This document shows, one piece after another, positions 37,047 to 50,354 of a stretch of DNA of 64,000 nt; position 1 is the stretch's first letter, and every line of letters starts with the position of its first letter. The DNA comes from Closterium sp. NIES-65. Its lineage: Eukaryota; Streptophyta; Zygnematophyceae; Desmidiales; Closteriaceae. The translations under genes and the position numbers were made by a program. The stretch spans positions 49,992 through 113,991 of the forward strand of contig CANXME010000292.1 in the NCBI GenBank assembly GCA_948144175.1, given 5' to 3'. The notes under the pieces are model-generated. The model was not told the DNA's origin and made no database searches. It saw nothing but the letters and a program-made list of their open reading frames with translations.

Positions 37047-37845
37047 CTCTTGAACCTGGAAAGCTCCTGGACGAGGCAAGCTCCTAGAACAGGCAAGCTT
37101 CTAGACCAGGCAAGCTCTTGGAGCAGGCACGCTCCTGGACCAGGCAAGCTCTTGGACCAGGCAAGCTCCAGGACTAGGCAAGCTTCTGGAACATGCAAGC
37201 TCGTGGACCATGCAAGCTCCTGGACTAGGCAAGCTCTTGGACCACGCATGCTCCTAGACCAGGCAAGCTCCTGGACCTGGCAAGCTCCGGGACCAAGCAC
37301 GCTCTTGGACATAGCAAGCTCTTGGACCAGGCACGCTCCTGGAACGGGCAAGCTCCTGGACCAGGCAAGCTCTTAGACCAGGCAAGCTCTTGGACCAGGC
37401 AGGCTCGTGGACCAGGCACGCTCCTGGACCAGGTAAGCTCCTGGACGAGGCAAGCTCATGGACCAGGCAAGCTCCTAGACCAGGTAAGCTCCTGGACCAG
37501 GCAAGCTCCTGGACCAGGCAAGCTCCTGGACCAGGCAAACTCCTGGGCCAGGCACGCTCGCGGACCAGGCACGCTCTTGCACCAGGCAAGCTCTTGGACC
37601 AGGCAAGCTCGTGGACCAGGCACGCTCCTGGACCAGGCAAGCTCCTGGACCAGGCAAGCTCTTGGACGAGGAAATCTCGTGGACCAGGCAAGCTCTTGGA
37701 CCAGGCAAACTCCTGGACCAAACAAACTCCTGGACAAGGCAAGCTCGTGGACTAGGCAAGCTCTTAGACCAGGCAAGCTCAAGGACCAAGCAAGCTCCTG
37801 GACCAGGAAAGCTCCTGGACCAGGCATGCTCCTGGACAAGGTAAG
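37047..37845. repeat. Array 2 higher-order block, 47 monomers (799 bp)
   Basis: Same marker start. It contains CTCCGGGACC, CTTGGACATAG, GGAACGGGC and the ACGAGGAAAT unit, but lacks the CTATTGG / CTTCTGGGCC section of the 58-unit block. Confidence 0.85.
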
Positions 37846-39790
37846 CTCTTGAACCTGGAAAGCTCCTGGACGAGGCAAGCTCCTAGAACAGGCAAGCTTC
37901 TAGACCAGGCAAGCTCTTGGAGCAGGCACGCTCCAGGACCAGGCAAGCTCTTGGACCAGGCAAGCTCCTGGACCAGGCAAGCTTCAAGAACATGCAAGCT
38001 CGTGGACCATGCAAGCTCCTGGACCAGGCAAGCTCTTGGACCACGCATGCTCCTAGACCAGGCAAGCTCCTGGACCAGGCAAGCTCCGGGACCAAGCACG
38101 CTCTTGGACATAGCAAGCTCTTGGACCAGGCACGCTCCTGGAACGGGCAAGCTCCTGGACCAAGCAAGCTCTTAGACCAGGCAAGCTCTTGGACCAGGCA
38201 GGCTCTTGGACCAGGCACGCTCCTGGACCAGGTAAGCTCCTGGACCAGGCAAGCTCCTGGACCAGGCAAGCTCCTGGACCAGGCAAGCTCCTGGACCAGG
38301 CACGCTTCTGGACCAGGCACGCTCCTGGACCAGGCAAGCTCCTGGACCAGGCAAGCTCCTGGACCTGGCACGCTCCTGGACCAGGCAAGCTCCTGGACTA
38401 GGCAAGCTCCTGGACCAGGCAAGCTCCTAGACCAGGCAAACTCGTGGACCAGGCACGCACCTGGACCAGGCAAGCTCCTATACCAGGCACGCTCCTGGAC
38501 CAGGCAAGCTTTTGGACGAGGCAAGCTCCAGGACCACGCAAGCTCTTGGACCAGGTAAGCTTTTAGACCAGGCAAGCTCTTGGACCAGGCAAGCTCCTAG
38601 ACCAGGCAAGCTCGTGGACCACGCACGCTCCTGGACCAGGCAAGCTCTTGGACCAGGCAAGCTCCTGGATCAGGCAAGCTCCTAGACCAGGCAAGCTCCT
38701 AGACCAGGCAAGCTCCTGGACCAGGCAAGCTCATGGACCAGGCAAGCTCCTGGACCAGGTAAGCTCCTGGACCAGGCAAGCTCTTGGACCAGGCAAGCTC
38801 CTGGACCAGGCAAGCTCCTGGACCAGGCAAGCTCCTGGACCAGGCAAGCTCATGGACCAGGCAAGCTCCTGGACTAGGCAAGCTCCTGGATCGGGCAAGC
38901 TCCTGGACCACGCAAGCTCGTGGACCAGGCACGCTCGTGCACCAGGCAAGCTTGTGGACCAGGCAAGCTCCTGGACCACGCAAGCTCCTGGACCAGGCAA
39001 GCTCCTGGACCACGCAAGCTCTTGGACCAGGCACGCTCATGGACCAGGCAAGCTCTTGGACCACGCAAGCTCCTGGACTAGGCACGCTCCTCGACCAGTC
39101 AAGCTCTTGGACCAGGCAGGCTTCTGGACCAAGCAAGCTCCTGGACCAGCCAAGTTCGTGGACCACGCAAGCTTTTGGACCAGGCACGCTTCTTGACCAA
39201 GCAAGCTCCTGGACCAGGCTAGCTCGTGGACCACGCAAGCTCTTGGACCAGACATGCTCCTCGACCAGTCAAGCTCTTGGACCAGGTAGGCTTCTGGACC
39301 AAGCAAGCTCCTAGACCAGGCAAGCTCCTAGACCATGCACGCTCCTGGCCCACGCAAGCTCCTGGACCAGGCAAGCTCCTCGACCAGGCAAGCTCGTGGA
39401 CCAGGGAAGCTCCTCGACCAGGCAAGCTCCTGGACCAGGCAAGCTCCTGGGCCAGGCACGCTTGTGGACCAGGCACACTCTTGGACCAGGCAAGCTCTTG
39501 GACCAGGCAGGCTCGTGGACCAGGCAAGCTCCTGGACAAGGCAACCTCCTGGACAAGGCAAGCTCCCGGGCCACGCACGCTCCTAGATCAGGCAAGCTCC
39601 TGGACCAGGCAAGCTCTTGGACCAGGAAAACTCGTGGACCAGGCAAGCTCTTGGACCAGGCAAGCTCCTGGACCAGGCAAGCACCTGGACTAGGCGAGCT
39701 CTTGGACCAGGCAAGCTCTTGGACCAGGCAAGCTCCTGGACCAGGCAAGCTCCTAGAACAGGCAAGCATCTAGACCAGGCAAGCTCTGGG
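37846..39790. repeat. Array 2 large segmental copy, left member (partner at about 45,614-47,630)
   Basis: The order of variant units matches the partner with a shift of 7,768 bp at the left, growing to 7,785 bp where the partner gained one unit (an ACCACGCAAGATCC unit near 46,237). Shared markers are ATGCAAGCTCGTGG, CTATACC, GGATCGGGC, CAAGCTTGTGG, CTTCTTGACC and ACCAGACATG. The copies differ by scattered substitutions. Confidence 0.82.
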
Positions 39791-39899
39791 ACTAGGCATG
39801 CTCCTGGACCAGGCAAGCTCCTGGACCAGGCAAGCTCCTAGACCAGGCACGCTCCTGGACCAGGCAAGCTCCTAGACCAGGCAAGCTCCTGGACCAGGC

Positions 39900-41400
39900 A
39901 AGCTTCTGGACCAGGCAAACTCGTGGACTAGGCATGCTCCTGGACCAGGCAAGATCCTGGACCAGGCAAGCTCCTAGACCAGGCGCGCTCCTGGACCAGG
40001 CAAGCTCCCGGACCAAGCAAGCTCCTGGACCACGCAAGCTCTTGGACAAGGCAAGCTCTTGGACCAGGCAAGCTCCTGGACAAGGCAAGCTCCTAGACCA
40101 GGCAAGCTCGTGGACCAGGCATGCTCCTGGACCAGGCAAGCTCCTGGACTAGGCAAGCTCATGGACCAGGCAAGCTCCTAGACCAAGCAAGCTCCTGGAC
40201 CAGGCAAGCTCCTAGACCAGGCAAGCTCATGGACAAGACAAGCTCCTGGACCAGGCAAACTCGTGCACCAGGCACGCTCTTGGACCTGACAAGATTTTGG
40301 ACCAGGCATGCTCCTAGACCAGGCAAGCTCCTGGACAAGGCAAGCTCCTAGACCAGGCAAGCTGCTAGACTAGGCAAGCTCCTGGACCAGGCAAACTCGT
40401 GGACCAGGCACGCTCCTGGACCAGGCAAGATTTTGGACCATGCATGCTCCTAGACCAGGCAAGCTCCTGGACCATGCAAGCTCCTGGACGAGGCAGGCTC
40501 GTGGACCAGGCACGCTCCTTCACCAGGCAAGCTCCTGGACCAGGCAAGCTCTTGGACAAGGCACGCTCCTGGACCAGGCAAGCTCCTAGACCAGGCAAGC
40601 TCCTGGACCAGGCAAGCATCTGGACCAGGCAAACTCGTGGACCAGGCACGCTCGTGGACCAGGCAAGATCCTGGACCAAGCAAGCTCCTAGACCAGGCGC
40701 GCTCCTGGACTAGGCAAGCTCCCGGACCGAGCAAGCTCCTGGACCACGCAAGCTCTTGGACCAGGCAAGCTCTTGGACCAGGCAAGCTCCTGGACAAGGC
40801 AAGCTCCTAGACCAGGCAAGCTCGTGGACCAGGCATGCTCCTGGACCAGGCAAGCTCCTGGACTAGGCAAGCTCATGGACCAGGCAAGCTCCTAGACCAA
40901 GCAAGCTCCTGGACCAGGCAAGCTCCTAGACCAGGCAAGCTCATGGACAAGATAAGCTCCTGGACCAGGCAAACTCGTGCACCAGGCATGCTCCTAGACC
41001 TGGCAAGCTCCTGGACCAGGCAAACTCGTGCACCAGGCATGCTCCTAGACCAGGCAAGCTCCTGGACCAGGCAGGCTCGTGGACCAGTAACGCTCCTGGA
41101 CCAGGCAAGCTCCTGGACCAGGCAAGCTCCTGGACCAGGCAAGCTCTTGGACCATGCACGCTCCTGGACCAGGCAAGCTCCTAGACCAGGCAAGCTCCTA
41201 AACCAGGCAAGCTTCTGGACCAGGCAAACTCGTGGACCACGCACGCTCCTGGACCAGGCAAGATCCTGGACCAGGCAAGCTCCTAGACAAGGCACGCTCC
41301 TGGACGAGGCAAGCTCTTGGACCAGGCAAGCCCCTGGACAAGGCATACTCCTAGACCAGGCAAGCTCGTGGACCACGCACGCTCCTGGACCAGGCAAGCT
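39900..41400. repeat. Array 2 higher-order run with a 42-monomer (714 bp) period
   Basis: Two copies of a run with AGGCGCGCTCC (39,981 and 40,695), ACCAGGCATGCTCC and CATGGACAAG (about 40,229 and 40,943), followed by CAAACTCGTGCACC, lie 714 bp apart. Related runs occur in 47,950-49,620. Confidence 0.8.
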
Positions 41401-42894
41401 CTTGGACTAGGCAAGCTCCTGGACCAGGCAAGCTCCTAGACCAGGCAAGCTCTTGGACCAGGCAAGCTCCTAGACCAGGCAAGCTTATGGACAAGGCAAG
41501 CTCCTGGACCAGGCAAACTTGTGGACCAGGCACGCTCCTGGACCAGGCAAGCTCCTAGACCAGGCAAGCCCTTGGACCAGGCAAGCTCCTGGACCAGGCA
41601 AACTCGTGGACCAGGCACGCTCCTTGACCAGGCAAGCTCATGGACCAGGCAAGCTTCTGGACCAGGCAAGCTCTTGGACCAGGCACGCTCCTGGACCAGG
41701 CAAGCTCCTAGACCAGGCAAGCTCCTGGACCAGGCAAACTCCTGGACCAGGCAAACTCGTGTACCAGGCACGCTCCTCGACAAGGCAAGATCCTGGACCA
41801 GGCAAGCTCCTAGACCAGGCACGCTCCTGGACCAAGCAAGCTTCTGGACCAGGCAAGCTCTAGGACCACGCAAGCTCTAAGACCAGGTAAGCTCTTGGAC
41901 CAGGCAAGCTCCTGGACCAGGCAAGCTCCTAGACCAGGCAAGCTCGTGGACCACGCACGCTCCTGGACCAGGCAAGCTCCTAGACCAGGAAAGCTCCTGG
42001 ACCTAGCAAGCTCCTAGACCAAGCAAGCTCCTGGACCAGGCAAGCTCCTAGACCAAACAAGCTCCCGGACCAAGCAAGCTCCTGGACCAGGCAAGCTCAT
42101 GGACCAGGCAAGCTCCTGGACCAGGCAAGCTCCTGGACCATGCAAGCTCGTGGACCAGGCATGCTCGTGCACGAGGCAAGCTCTTGGACCAGGCACGCTC
42201 CTGGACCACGCAAGCTCCTGGACCACGCAAGCTCTTGGACCAGGCACGCTCATGGACCATGCAAGCTCTTGGAACACGCACGCTCCTGGACAAAGCAAGC
42301 TCTTGGACCAGGCTAGCTCGTGGACCACGCACGCTATTCGACCAGGCACGCTCCTCGACCAGTCAAGCTCTTGGACTAGGCAGGCTTCTGGGCCAAGCAA
42401 GCTCCTGGACCAAGCAAGCTCCTGGACCATGCACGCTCCTGGAACAAGCAAGCTCCTGGACCAGACAAGCTCCTCGACCAGGCAAGCTCCTGGACCAGGC
42501 TAGCTCTTGGACCAGGCAAGCTCCTGGGCCAGGCACGCTCGCGGACGAGGCAGGCTCTTGGACCAGGCAAGCTCTTGGACCAGGCAAGCTCGTGGACCAG
42601 GCACGCTCCTTGACCAGGCAAGCTCCTGGACAAGGCAAGCTCCTGGACCAGGCAAGCTCCTGGACCAGGCACGCTCCTGGACCAGGCAAGCTCCTGGACC
42701 AGGCAAGCTCTTGGACGAGGAAATCTCGTGGACCAGGCAAGCTCTTCGACCAGGCAAGCTTCTGGACCAAGCAAGCTCCTGGACTAGGCGAGCTCTTGGA
42801 CTAGGCAAGCTCTTGGACCAGGCAAGCTCAAGGACCAAGCAAGCTCCTGGACCAGGAAAGCTCCTGGACCAGGCATGCTCCTGGACCAGGTAAG
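41401..42894. repeat. Array 2: less regular 17-bp units
   Basis: In-register 17-bp units. I see no clear short higher-order period in the left part. The section from about 42,160 (CGTGCACGAGG, CTATTCGACC, CTTCTGGGCC) matches the 58-unit block at 36,061-37,046. No other kind of sequence is present. Confidence 0.75.
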
Positions 42895-43761
42895 CTCTTG
42901 AACCTGGAATGCTCCTGGACGAGGCAAGCTCCTAGAACAGGCAAGCTTCTAGACCAGGCAAGCTCTTGGAGCAGGCACGCTCCTGGACCAGGCAAGCTCT
43001 TGGACCAGGCAAGCCCCGGGACCAGGCAAGCTTCTGGAACATGCAAGCTCGTGGACCATGCAAGCTCCTGGACCAGGCAAGCTCTTGGACCACGCATGCT
43101 CCTAGACCAGGCAAGCTCCTGGACCAGGCAAGCTCCGGGACCAAGCACGCTCTTGGACATAGCAAGCTCTTGGACCAGGCACGCTCCTGGAACGGGCAAG
43201 CTCCTGGACCAGGCAAGCTCTTAGACCAGGCAAGCTCTTGGACCAGGCAGGCTCGTGGACCAGGCACGCTCCTGGACCAGGTAAGCTCCTGGACGAGGCA
43301 AGCTCATGGACCAGGCAAGCTCCTGGACCAGGTAAGCTCCTGGACCAGGCAAGCTCCTAGACCACGCAAGCTCCTGGACCAGGCAAGCTCCTGGGCCAGG
43401 CACGCTCGCGGACCAGGCACGCTCTTGGACCAGGCAAGCTCTTGGACCAGGCAAGCTCGTGGACCAGGCACGCTCCTGGACCAGGCAAGCTCCTGGACAA
43501 GGCAAGCTCCTGGACCAGGCAAGCTCCTGGACCAGGCACGCTCCTGGACCAGGCAAGCTCCTGGACCAGGCAAGCTCTTGGATGAAGAAATCTCGTGGAC
43601 CAGGCAAGCTCTTGGACCAGGCAAGCTCCTGGACCAAGCAAGCTCCTGGACTAGGCGATCTCTTGGACTAGGCAAGCTCTTGGACCAGGCAAGCTCAAGG
43701 ACCAAGCAAGCTCCTGGACCACGAAAGCTCCTGGACCAGGCATGCTCCTGGACCAGGTAAG
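42895..43761. repeat. Array 2 higher-order block, 51 monomers (867 bp)
   Basis: Starts with the CTTGAACCTGG marker. Contains CCCCGGGACC near 43,014, CTCCGGGACC at 43,133 and a GGATGAAGAAAT unit near 43,581 in place of the usual GGACGAGGAAAT. The length is exactly 51 x 17. Confidence 0.85.
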
Positions 43762-44746
43762 CTCTTGAACCTCGAGAGCTCCTGGACGAGGCAAGCTCCT
43801 AGAACAGGCAAGCTTCTAGACCAGGCAAGCTCTTGGAGCAGGCACGCTCCTGGACCAGGCAAGCTCTTGGACCAGGCAAGCTCCTAGACCAGGCAAGCTT
43901 CTGGAACATGCAAGCTCGTGGACCATGCAAGCTCCTGGACCAGGTAAGCTCTTGGACCACGCATGCTCCTAGACCAGGCAAGCTCCTGGACCATGCAAGC
44001 TCCTGGACCAGGCATGCTCGTGCACCAGGCAAGCTCGTGGACCAGGCACGCTCCTGGACCACGCAAGCTCGTGGACCAGGCAAGCTCTTGGACCAGGCAC
44101 GCTCATGGACCAGGCAAGCTCTTGGACCCATACGCTCCTCGACAAAGCAAGCTCTTGGACCAGGCTAGCTCGTGGACCACGCACGCTATTGGACCAGGCA
44201 CGCTCCTCGACCAGTCAAGCTCTTGGACTAGGCAGGCTTTTGGGCCAAGCAAGCTCCTGGACCAAGCAAGCTCCTGGACCATGCACGCTCCTGGACCAAG
44301 CAAGCTCCTGGACCAGACAAGCTCCTCGACCAGGCAAGCTCCTGGACCAGGCAAGCTCTTGGACCAGGCAAGCTCCTGGGCCAGGCACGCTCGCGGACGA
44401 GGCACGCTCTTGGATCAGGCAAGCTCTTGGACCAGGCAAGCTCGTGGACCAGGCACGCTCCTGGACGAGGCAAGCTCCTGGACAAGGCAAGCTCCTGGAC
44501 CAGGCAAGCTCCTGGACCAGGCACGCTCTTGGACCAGGCAAGCTCCTGGACCAGGCAGGCTCTTGGACGAGGAAATCTCCTGGACCAGGCAAGCTCTTGG
44601 ACCAGGCAAGCTCCTGGACCAAGCAAGCTCCTGGACTAGGCGAGCTCTTGGACTAGGCAAGCTCTTGGACCAGGCAAGCTCAAGGACCAAGCAAGCTCCT
44701 GGACCAGGAAAGCTCCTGGACCAGGCATGCTCCTGGACCAGGTAAG
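43762..44746. repeat. Array 2 higher-order block, 58 monomers less one base (985 bp)
   Basis: Matches the 58-unit block at 36,061-37,046 in its CTATTGG, CTTTTGGGCC and ACGAGGAAAT units. A short unit reading TTGGACCCATACG near 44,124 accounts for the missing base. Confidence 0.83.
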
Positions 44747-45613
44747 CTTTTGAACCTGGAAAGCTCCTGGACGAGGCAAGCTCCTAGAACAGGCAAGCTT
44801 CTAGACCAGGCAAGCTCTTGGAGCAGGTACGCTCCTGGACCAGGCAAGCTCTTGGACCAGGCAAGCTCCAGGACCAGGCAAGCTTCTGGAACATGCAAGC
44901 TCGTGGACCATGCAAGCTCCTGGACCAGGCAAGCTCTTGGACCACGCATGCTCCTAGACCAGGCAAGCTCCTGGACCAGGCAAGCTCCGCGACCAAGCAC
45001 ACTCTTGGACATAGCAAGCTCTTGGACCAGGCACGCTCCTGCAACGGGCAAGCTCCTGGACCAGGCAAGCTCTTAGACGAGGCAAGCTCTTGGACCAGGC
45101 AGGCTCGTGGACCAGGCACGCTCCTGGACCAGGTAAGCTCCTGGACCAGGCAAGCTCATGGACCAGGCAAGCTCCTGGACCAGGTAAGCTCCTGGACCAG
45201 GCAAGCTCCTGGACCAGGCAAGCTCCTGGACCAGGCAAGCTCCTAGGCCAGGCACGCTCGCGGACCAGGCACGCTCTTGGACCAGGCAAGCTCTTGGACC
45301 AGGCAAGCTCGTGGACCAGGCACGCTCCTGGACCAGGCAAGCTCCTGGACAAGGCAAGCTCCTGGACCAGGCAAGCTCCTGGACCAGGCACGCTCCTGGA
45401 CCAGGCAAGCTCCTGGACCAGGCAAGCTCTTATACGAGGAAATCTCGTGGACCAGGCAAGCTCTTGGACCAGGCAAGCTCCTGGACCAAGCAAGCTCCTG
45501 GACTAGGCGATCTCTTGGACTAGGCAAGCTCTTGGACCAGGCAAGCTCAAGGACCAAGCAAGCTCCTGGACCAGGAACGCTCCTGGAACAGGCATGCTCC
45601 TGGACAAGGTAAG
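44747..45613. repeat. Array 2 higher-order block, 51 monomers (867 bp)
   Basis: Same length and marker order as 42,895-43,761, with private substitutions such as CTCCGCGACC near 44,986, TGCAACGGGC near 45,050 and TTATACGAGGAAAT near 45,429. Confidence 0.83.
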
Positions 45614-47630
45614 CTCTTGATCCTGGAAAGCTCTTGGACGAGGCAAGCTACTAGAACAGGCAAGCTTCTAGACCAGGCAAGCTCTTCGAGCAGGCACGCT
45701 CCAGGACCAGGCAAGCTCTTGGACCAGGCAAGCTCCTGGACCAGGCAAGCTTCAAGAACATGCAAGCTCGTGGACCATGCAAGCTCCTGGACCAGGCAAG
45801 CTCTTGGACCACGCATGCTCCTAGACCAGGCAAGCTCCTGGACCAGGCAAGCTCCGGGACCAAGCACGCTCTTGGATATAGCAAGCTCTTGGACCAGGCA
45901 CGCTCCTAGAACGGGCAAGCTCCTGGACCAAGCAAGCTCTTAGACCAGGCAAGCTCTTGGACCAGGCAGGCTCGTGGACAAGGCACGCTCCTGGACCAGG
46001 TAAGCTCCTGGACCAGGCAAGCTCCTGGACCAGGCAAGCTCCTGGACCAGGCAAGCTCCTGGACCAGGCACGCTCCTGGACCAGGCACGCTCCTGGACCA
46101 GGCAAGCTCGTGGACCAGGCAAGCTCCTGGACCTGGCACGCTCCTGGACCAGGCAAGCTCCTGTACTAGGCAAGCTCCTGGACCAGGCAAGCTCCTAGAC
46201 CAGGCAAACTCGTGGACCAGGCACGCACCTGGACCACGCAAGATCCTGGACCAGGCAAGCTCCTATACCAGGCACGCTCCTGGACCAGGCAAGCTTTTGG
46301 ACGAGGCAAGCTCCAGGACCACGCAAGCTCTTGGACCAGGTAAGCTTTTAGACCAGGCAAGCTCTTGGACCAGGCAAGCTCCTAGACCAGGCAAGCTCGT
46401 GGACCACGCACGCTCCTGGACCAGGCAAGCTCTTGGACCAGGCAAGCTCCTGGACCAGGCAAGCTCCTAGACCAGGCAAGCTCCTGGACCAGGCAAGCTC
46501 CTGGACCAGGCAAGCTCATGGACCAGGAAAGCTCCTAGACCAGGTAAGCTCCTGGACCAGGCAAGCTCTTGGACCAAGCAAGCTCCTGGACCAGGCAAGC
46601 TCCTGGACCAGGCAAGCTCCTGGACCAGGCAAGCTCATGGACCAGGCAAGCTCTTGGAATAGGCAAGCTCCTGGATCGGGCAAGCTCCTGGAACACGCAA
46701 GCTCGTGGACCAGGCACGCTCGTGCACCAGGCAAGCTTGTGGACCAGGCACGCTCCTGGACCACGCAAGCTCCTGGACCAGGCAAGCTCCTGGACCACGC
46801 AAGCTCTTGGACCAGGCACGCTAATGGACCAGGCAAGCTCTTAGACCACGCAAGCTCCTGGACCAGGCACGCTCCTCGACCAGTCAAGCTCTTGGACCAG
46901 GCAGGCTTCTGGACCAAGCAAGCTCCTGGACCAGCCAAGTTCGTGGACCACGCAAGCTTTTGGACCAGGCACTCTTCTTGACCAAGCAAGCTCCTGGACC
47001 AGGCTAGCTCGTGGACCACGCAAGCTCTTGGACCAGACATGCTCCTCGACCAGTCAAGCTCTTGGACCAGGTAGGCTTCTGGACCAAGCAAGCTCCTGGA
47101 CCAGGCAAGCTCCTAGACCATGCACGCTCCTGGCCCAGGCAAGCTCCTGGACCAGGCGAGCTCCTCGACCAGGCAAGCTCCTGGACCAGGGAAGCTCCTC
47201 GACCAGGCAAGCTCCTGGACCAGGCAAGCTCCTGGGCCAGGCACGCTTGTGGACCAGGCACACTCTTGGACCAGGCAAGCTCTTGGACCAGGCAGGCTCG
47301 TGGACCAGGCAAGCTCCTGGACAAGGCAAGCTCCTGGACAAGGCAAGCTCCCGGGCCACGCACGCTCCTAGATCAGGCAAGCTTCTGGACCAGGCAAGCT
47401 CTTCGACTAGGAAAACTCGTGGACCAGGCAAGCTCTTGGACCAGGCAAGCTCCTGGACCAGGCAAGCACCTGGACTAGGCGAGCTCTTGGACCAGGCAAG
47501 CTCTTGGACCAGGCAAGCTCCAGGACCAAGCAAGCTCCTAGACCAGGAAAGCTCGTGGACCTGGAAAGCTCCTGGACCTTGCAAGCTCCTAGAATAGGCA
47601 AGCTTCTAGACCAGGCAAGCTCTGGGACCA
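45614..47630. repeat. Array 2 large segmental copy, right member (partner at 37,846-39,790)
   Basis: Begins at the last clear copy of the marker (here CTCTTGATCCTGG) and follows its partner unit by unit, shifted 7,768-7,785 bp. Near 47,520 it carries several extra units, including a CGTGGACCTGG unit, that the partner lacks. Confidence 0.82.
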
Positions 47631-49620
47631 GGCAAGCTCCTGGACCAGGCAAGCTTCAAGAACATACAAGCTCGTGGACCAGGCAAGCTCGTTGACCAGG
47701 CAAGCTCTTGGACAACGCATGCTCCTGGGCCAGGCAAGCTCCTGGACTTGGCAAGCTCTTGGACTAGGCACGCTCCTGGAACGGACAAGCTCCTGGACCA
47801 GGCAAGCTCTTAGACCAGGCAAGCTCTTGGACCAGGCAAGCTCGTGACCAGGCACGCTCCTAGACCAGGCAAGCTCCTGGACAAGGCAAGCTCCTCGACC
47901 AGGCAAGCTCCTAGACCAGGCACGCTCCTGGACTAGGCAAGCTCCTAGACCAGGCAAGCTGCTAGACTAGGCAAGCTCCTGGACCAGGCAAACTCGTGGA
48001 CCAGGCACGCTCCTGGACCAGGCAAGATTTTGGACCAGGCATGCTCCTAGACCAGGCAAGCTCCTGGACCATGCAAGCTCTTGGACCAGGCAGGCTCGTG
48101 GACCAGGCACGCTCCTGGACCAGGCAAGCTCCTGGACCAGGCAAGCTCTTGGACCAGGCACGCTCCTGGACTTGGCAAGCTCCTAGACCAGGCAAGCTCC
48201 TGGACCAGACAAGCTTCTGGACCAGGCAAACTCGTGGACTAGGCATGCTCCTAGACCAGGCAAGATCCTGGACCAAGCAAGCTCCTAGACCAGGCGCGCT
48301 CCTGGACCAGGCAAGCTCCCGGACGAAGCAAGCTCCTGGACCACGCAAGCTCTTGGACCAGGCAAGCTCTTGGACCAGGCAAGCTCCTGGACAAGGCAAG
48401 CTCCTAGACCAGGCAAGCTCGTGGACCAGGCATGCTCCTGGACCAGGCAAGCTCCTGGACTAGGCAAGCTCATGGACCAGGCAAGCTCCTAGACCAAGCA
48501 AGCCCCTGGACCAGGCAAGCTCATGGACAAGACAAGCTCCTGGACCAGGCAAACTCGTGCACCAGGCACGCTCTTGGACCTGGCAAGATTTTGGACCAGG
48601 CATGCTCCTAGACCAGGCAAGCTCCTGGACCAGGCAAGCTCCTAGACCAGGCAAGCTGCTAGACTAGGCAAGCTCCTGGACCAGGCAAACTCGTGGACCA
48701 GGCACGCTCCTGGACCAGGCAAGACTTTGGACCATGCATGCTCCTAGACCAGGCAAGCTCCTAGACCATGCAAGCTCCTGGACCAGGCAGGCTCGTGGAC
48801 CAGGCACGCTCCTCGACCAGGCAAGCTCCTGGACCAGGCAAGCTCTTGGACAAGGCACGCTCCTAGACCAGGCAAGCTCCTAGACCAGGCAAGCATCTGG
48901 ACCAGGCAAACTCGTGGACCAGGCACGCTCCTGGACCAGGCAAGATCCTAGACCAAGCAAGCTCCGGACCAGGCAAGCTCCCGGACCGAGCAAGCTCCTG
49001 GACCACGCAAGCTCTTGGACCAGGCAAGCTCTTGGACCAGGCAAGCTCCTGGACAAGGCAAGCTCCTAGACCAGGCAAGCTCGTGGACCAGGCATGCTCC
49101 TAGACCAGGCAAGCTCCTGGACCAGGCAAGCTCATGGACCAGGCAAGCTCCTAGACCAAGCAAGCTCCTGGACCAGGCAAGCTCCTAGACCAGGCAAGCT
49201 CATGGACAAGACAAGCTCCTGGACCAGGCAAACTCGTGGACCAGGCACGCTCCTGGACCTGGCAAGATTTTGGACCAGGCATGCTCCTAGACCAGGCAAG
49301 CTCCTGGACCAGGCAGGCTCGTGGACTAGTCACGCTCCTGGACCAGGCAAGCTCCTGGACCAGGCAAGCTCCTGGACCAGGCAAGCTCTTGGACCATGCA
49401 CGCTCCTGGACCAGGCAAGCTCCTAGACCAGGCAAGCTCCTAAACCAGGCAAGCTTCTGGACCAGGCAAACTCGTGGACGAGGCACGCTCCTGGACCAGG
49501 CAAGATCCTAGACCAGGCAAGCTCCTAGACAAGGCACGCTCCTGGACGAGGCAAGCTCTTGGACCAGGCAAGCCCCTGGACAAGGCATGCTCCTAGACCA
49601 GGCAAGCTCGTGGACCACGC
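47631..49620. repeat. Array 2 higher-order run with a 39-42-monomer period
   Basis: The marker GCTGCTAGACTAGGC recurs at 47,958 and 48,655 (697 bp, 41 units) and is also found at 40,361. The AGGCGCGCTCC, CATGGACAAGACA and GATTTTGGACC units recur in the same order as in 39,900-41,400, but with unit gains and losses. Short units occur near 47,846 (CTCGTGACC) and 48,961 (CTCCGGACC). Confidence 0.78.
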
Positions 49621-50354
49621 ACGCTCCTGGACCAGGCACGCTCCTGGACTAGGCAAGCTCCTGGACCAGGCAAGCTCCTAGACCAGGCAAGCTCTTGGAC
49701 CAGGCAAGCTCCTAGACCAGGCAAGCTTATGGACAAGGCAAGCTCCTGGACCAGGAAAACTTGTGGACCAGGCACGCTCCTGGACCAGGCAAGATTTTGG
49801 ACCAGGCATGCTCCTAGACCAGGGAAGCTCCTGGACCAGGCAAGCTCCTGAACCAGGTAGGCTCGTGGACCAGGCAAGCTCCTGGACCAGGCAAGCTCCT
49901 GGACCAGGCAAGCTCTTGGACTAGGCACGCTCCTGGAGCAGGCAAGCTCCTAGACCAGGCAAGCTCCTGGACCAGGCAAGCTTCTGGACCAAGCAAACTC
50001 GTGGACCAGGCACGCTCCTGGACCAGGCAAGATCCTGGACCAGGCAAGCTCCTAGACCAGGCACGCACCTGGACCAGGCAAGCTCCTGGACCAGGCAAGC
50101 TCCTGGACCACGCAAGCTCTTGGACCAGGCAAGCTTTTGAACCAGGCAAGCTCCAAGACCAGGCAAGCTCGTGGACCAGGCACGCTCCTGGACCAGGCAA
50201 GCTCCAGGACTAGGCAAGCTCCTAGACTAGGCAAGCTCCTAGACCAGGCAAGCTCCTGGACCAGGCAAGCTCCTAGACCAGGCAAGCTCCTGGACCAGGC
50301 AAGCTCCTGGACCAGGCAAGCTCCTGGACCAGGCAAGCTCCTGGACCAGACAAG
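49621..50354. repeat. Array 2: 17-bp units without a clear short higher-order period
   Basis: In-register units, with GATTTTGGACC near 49,792 and CTCCAGGACTAGG near 50,201 as the only distinctive ones. Nothing but satellite is present. Confidence 0.75.
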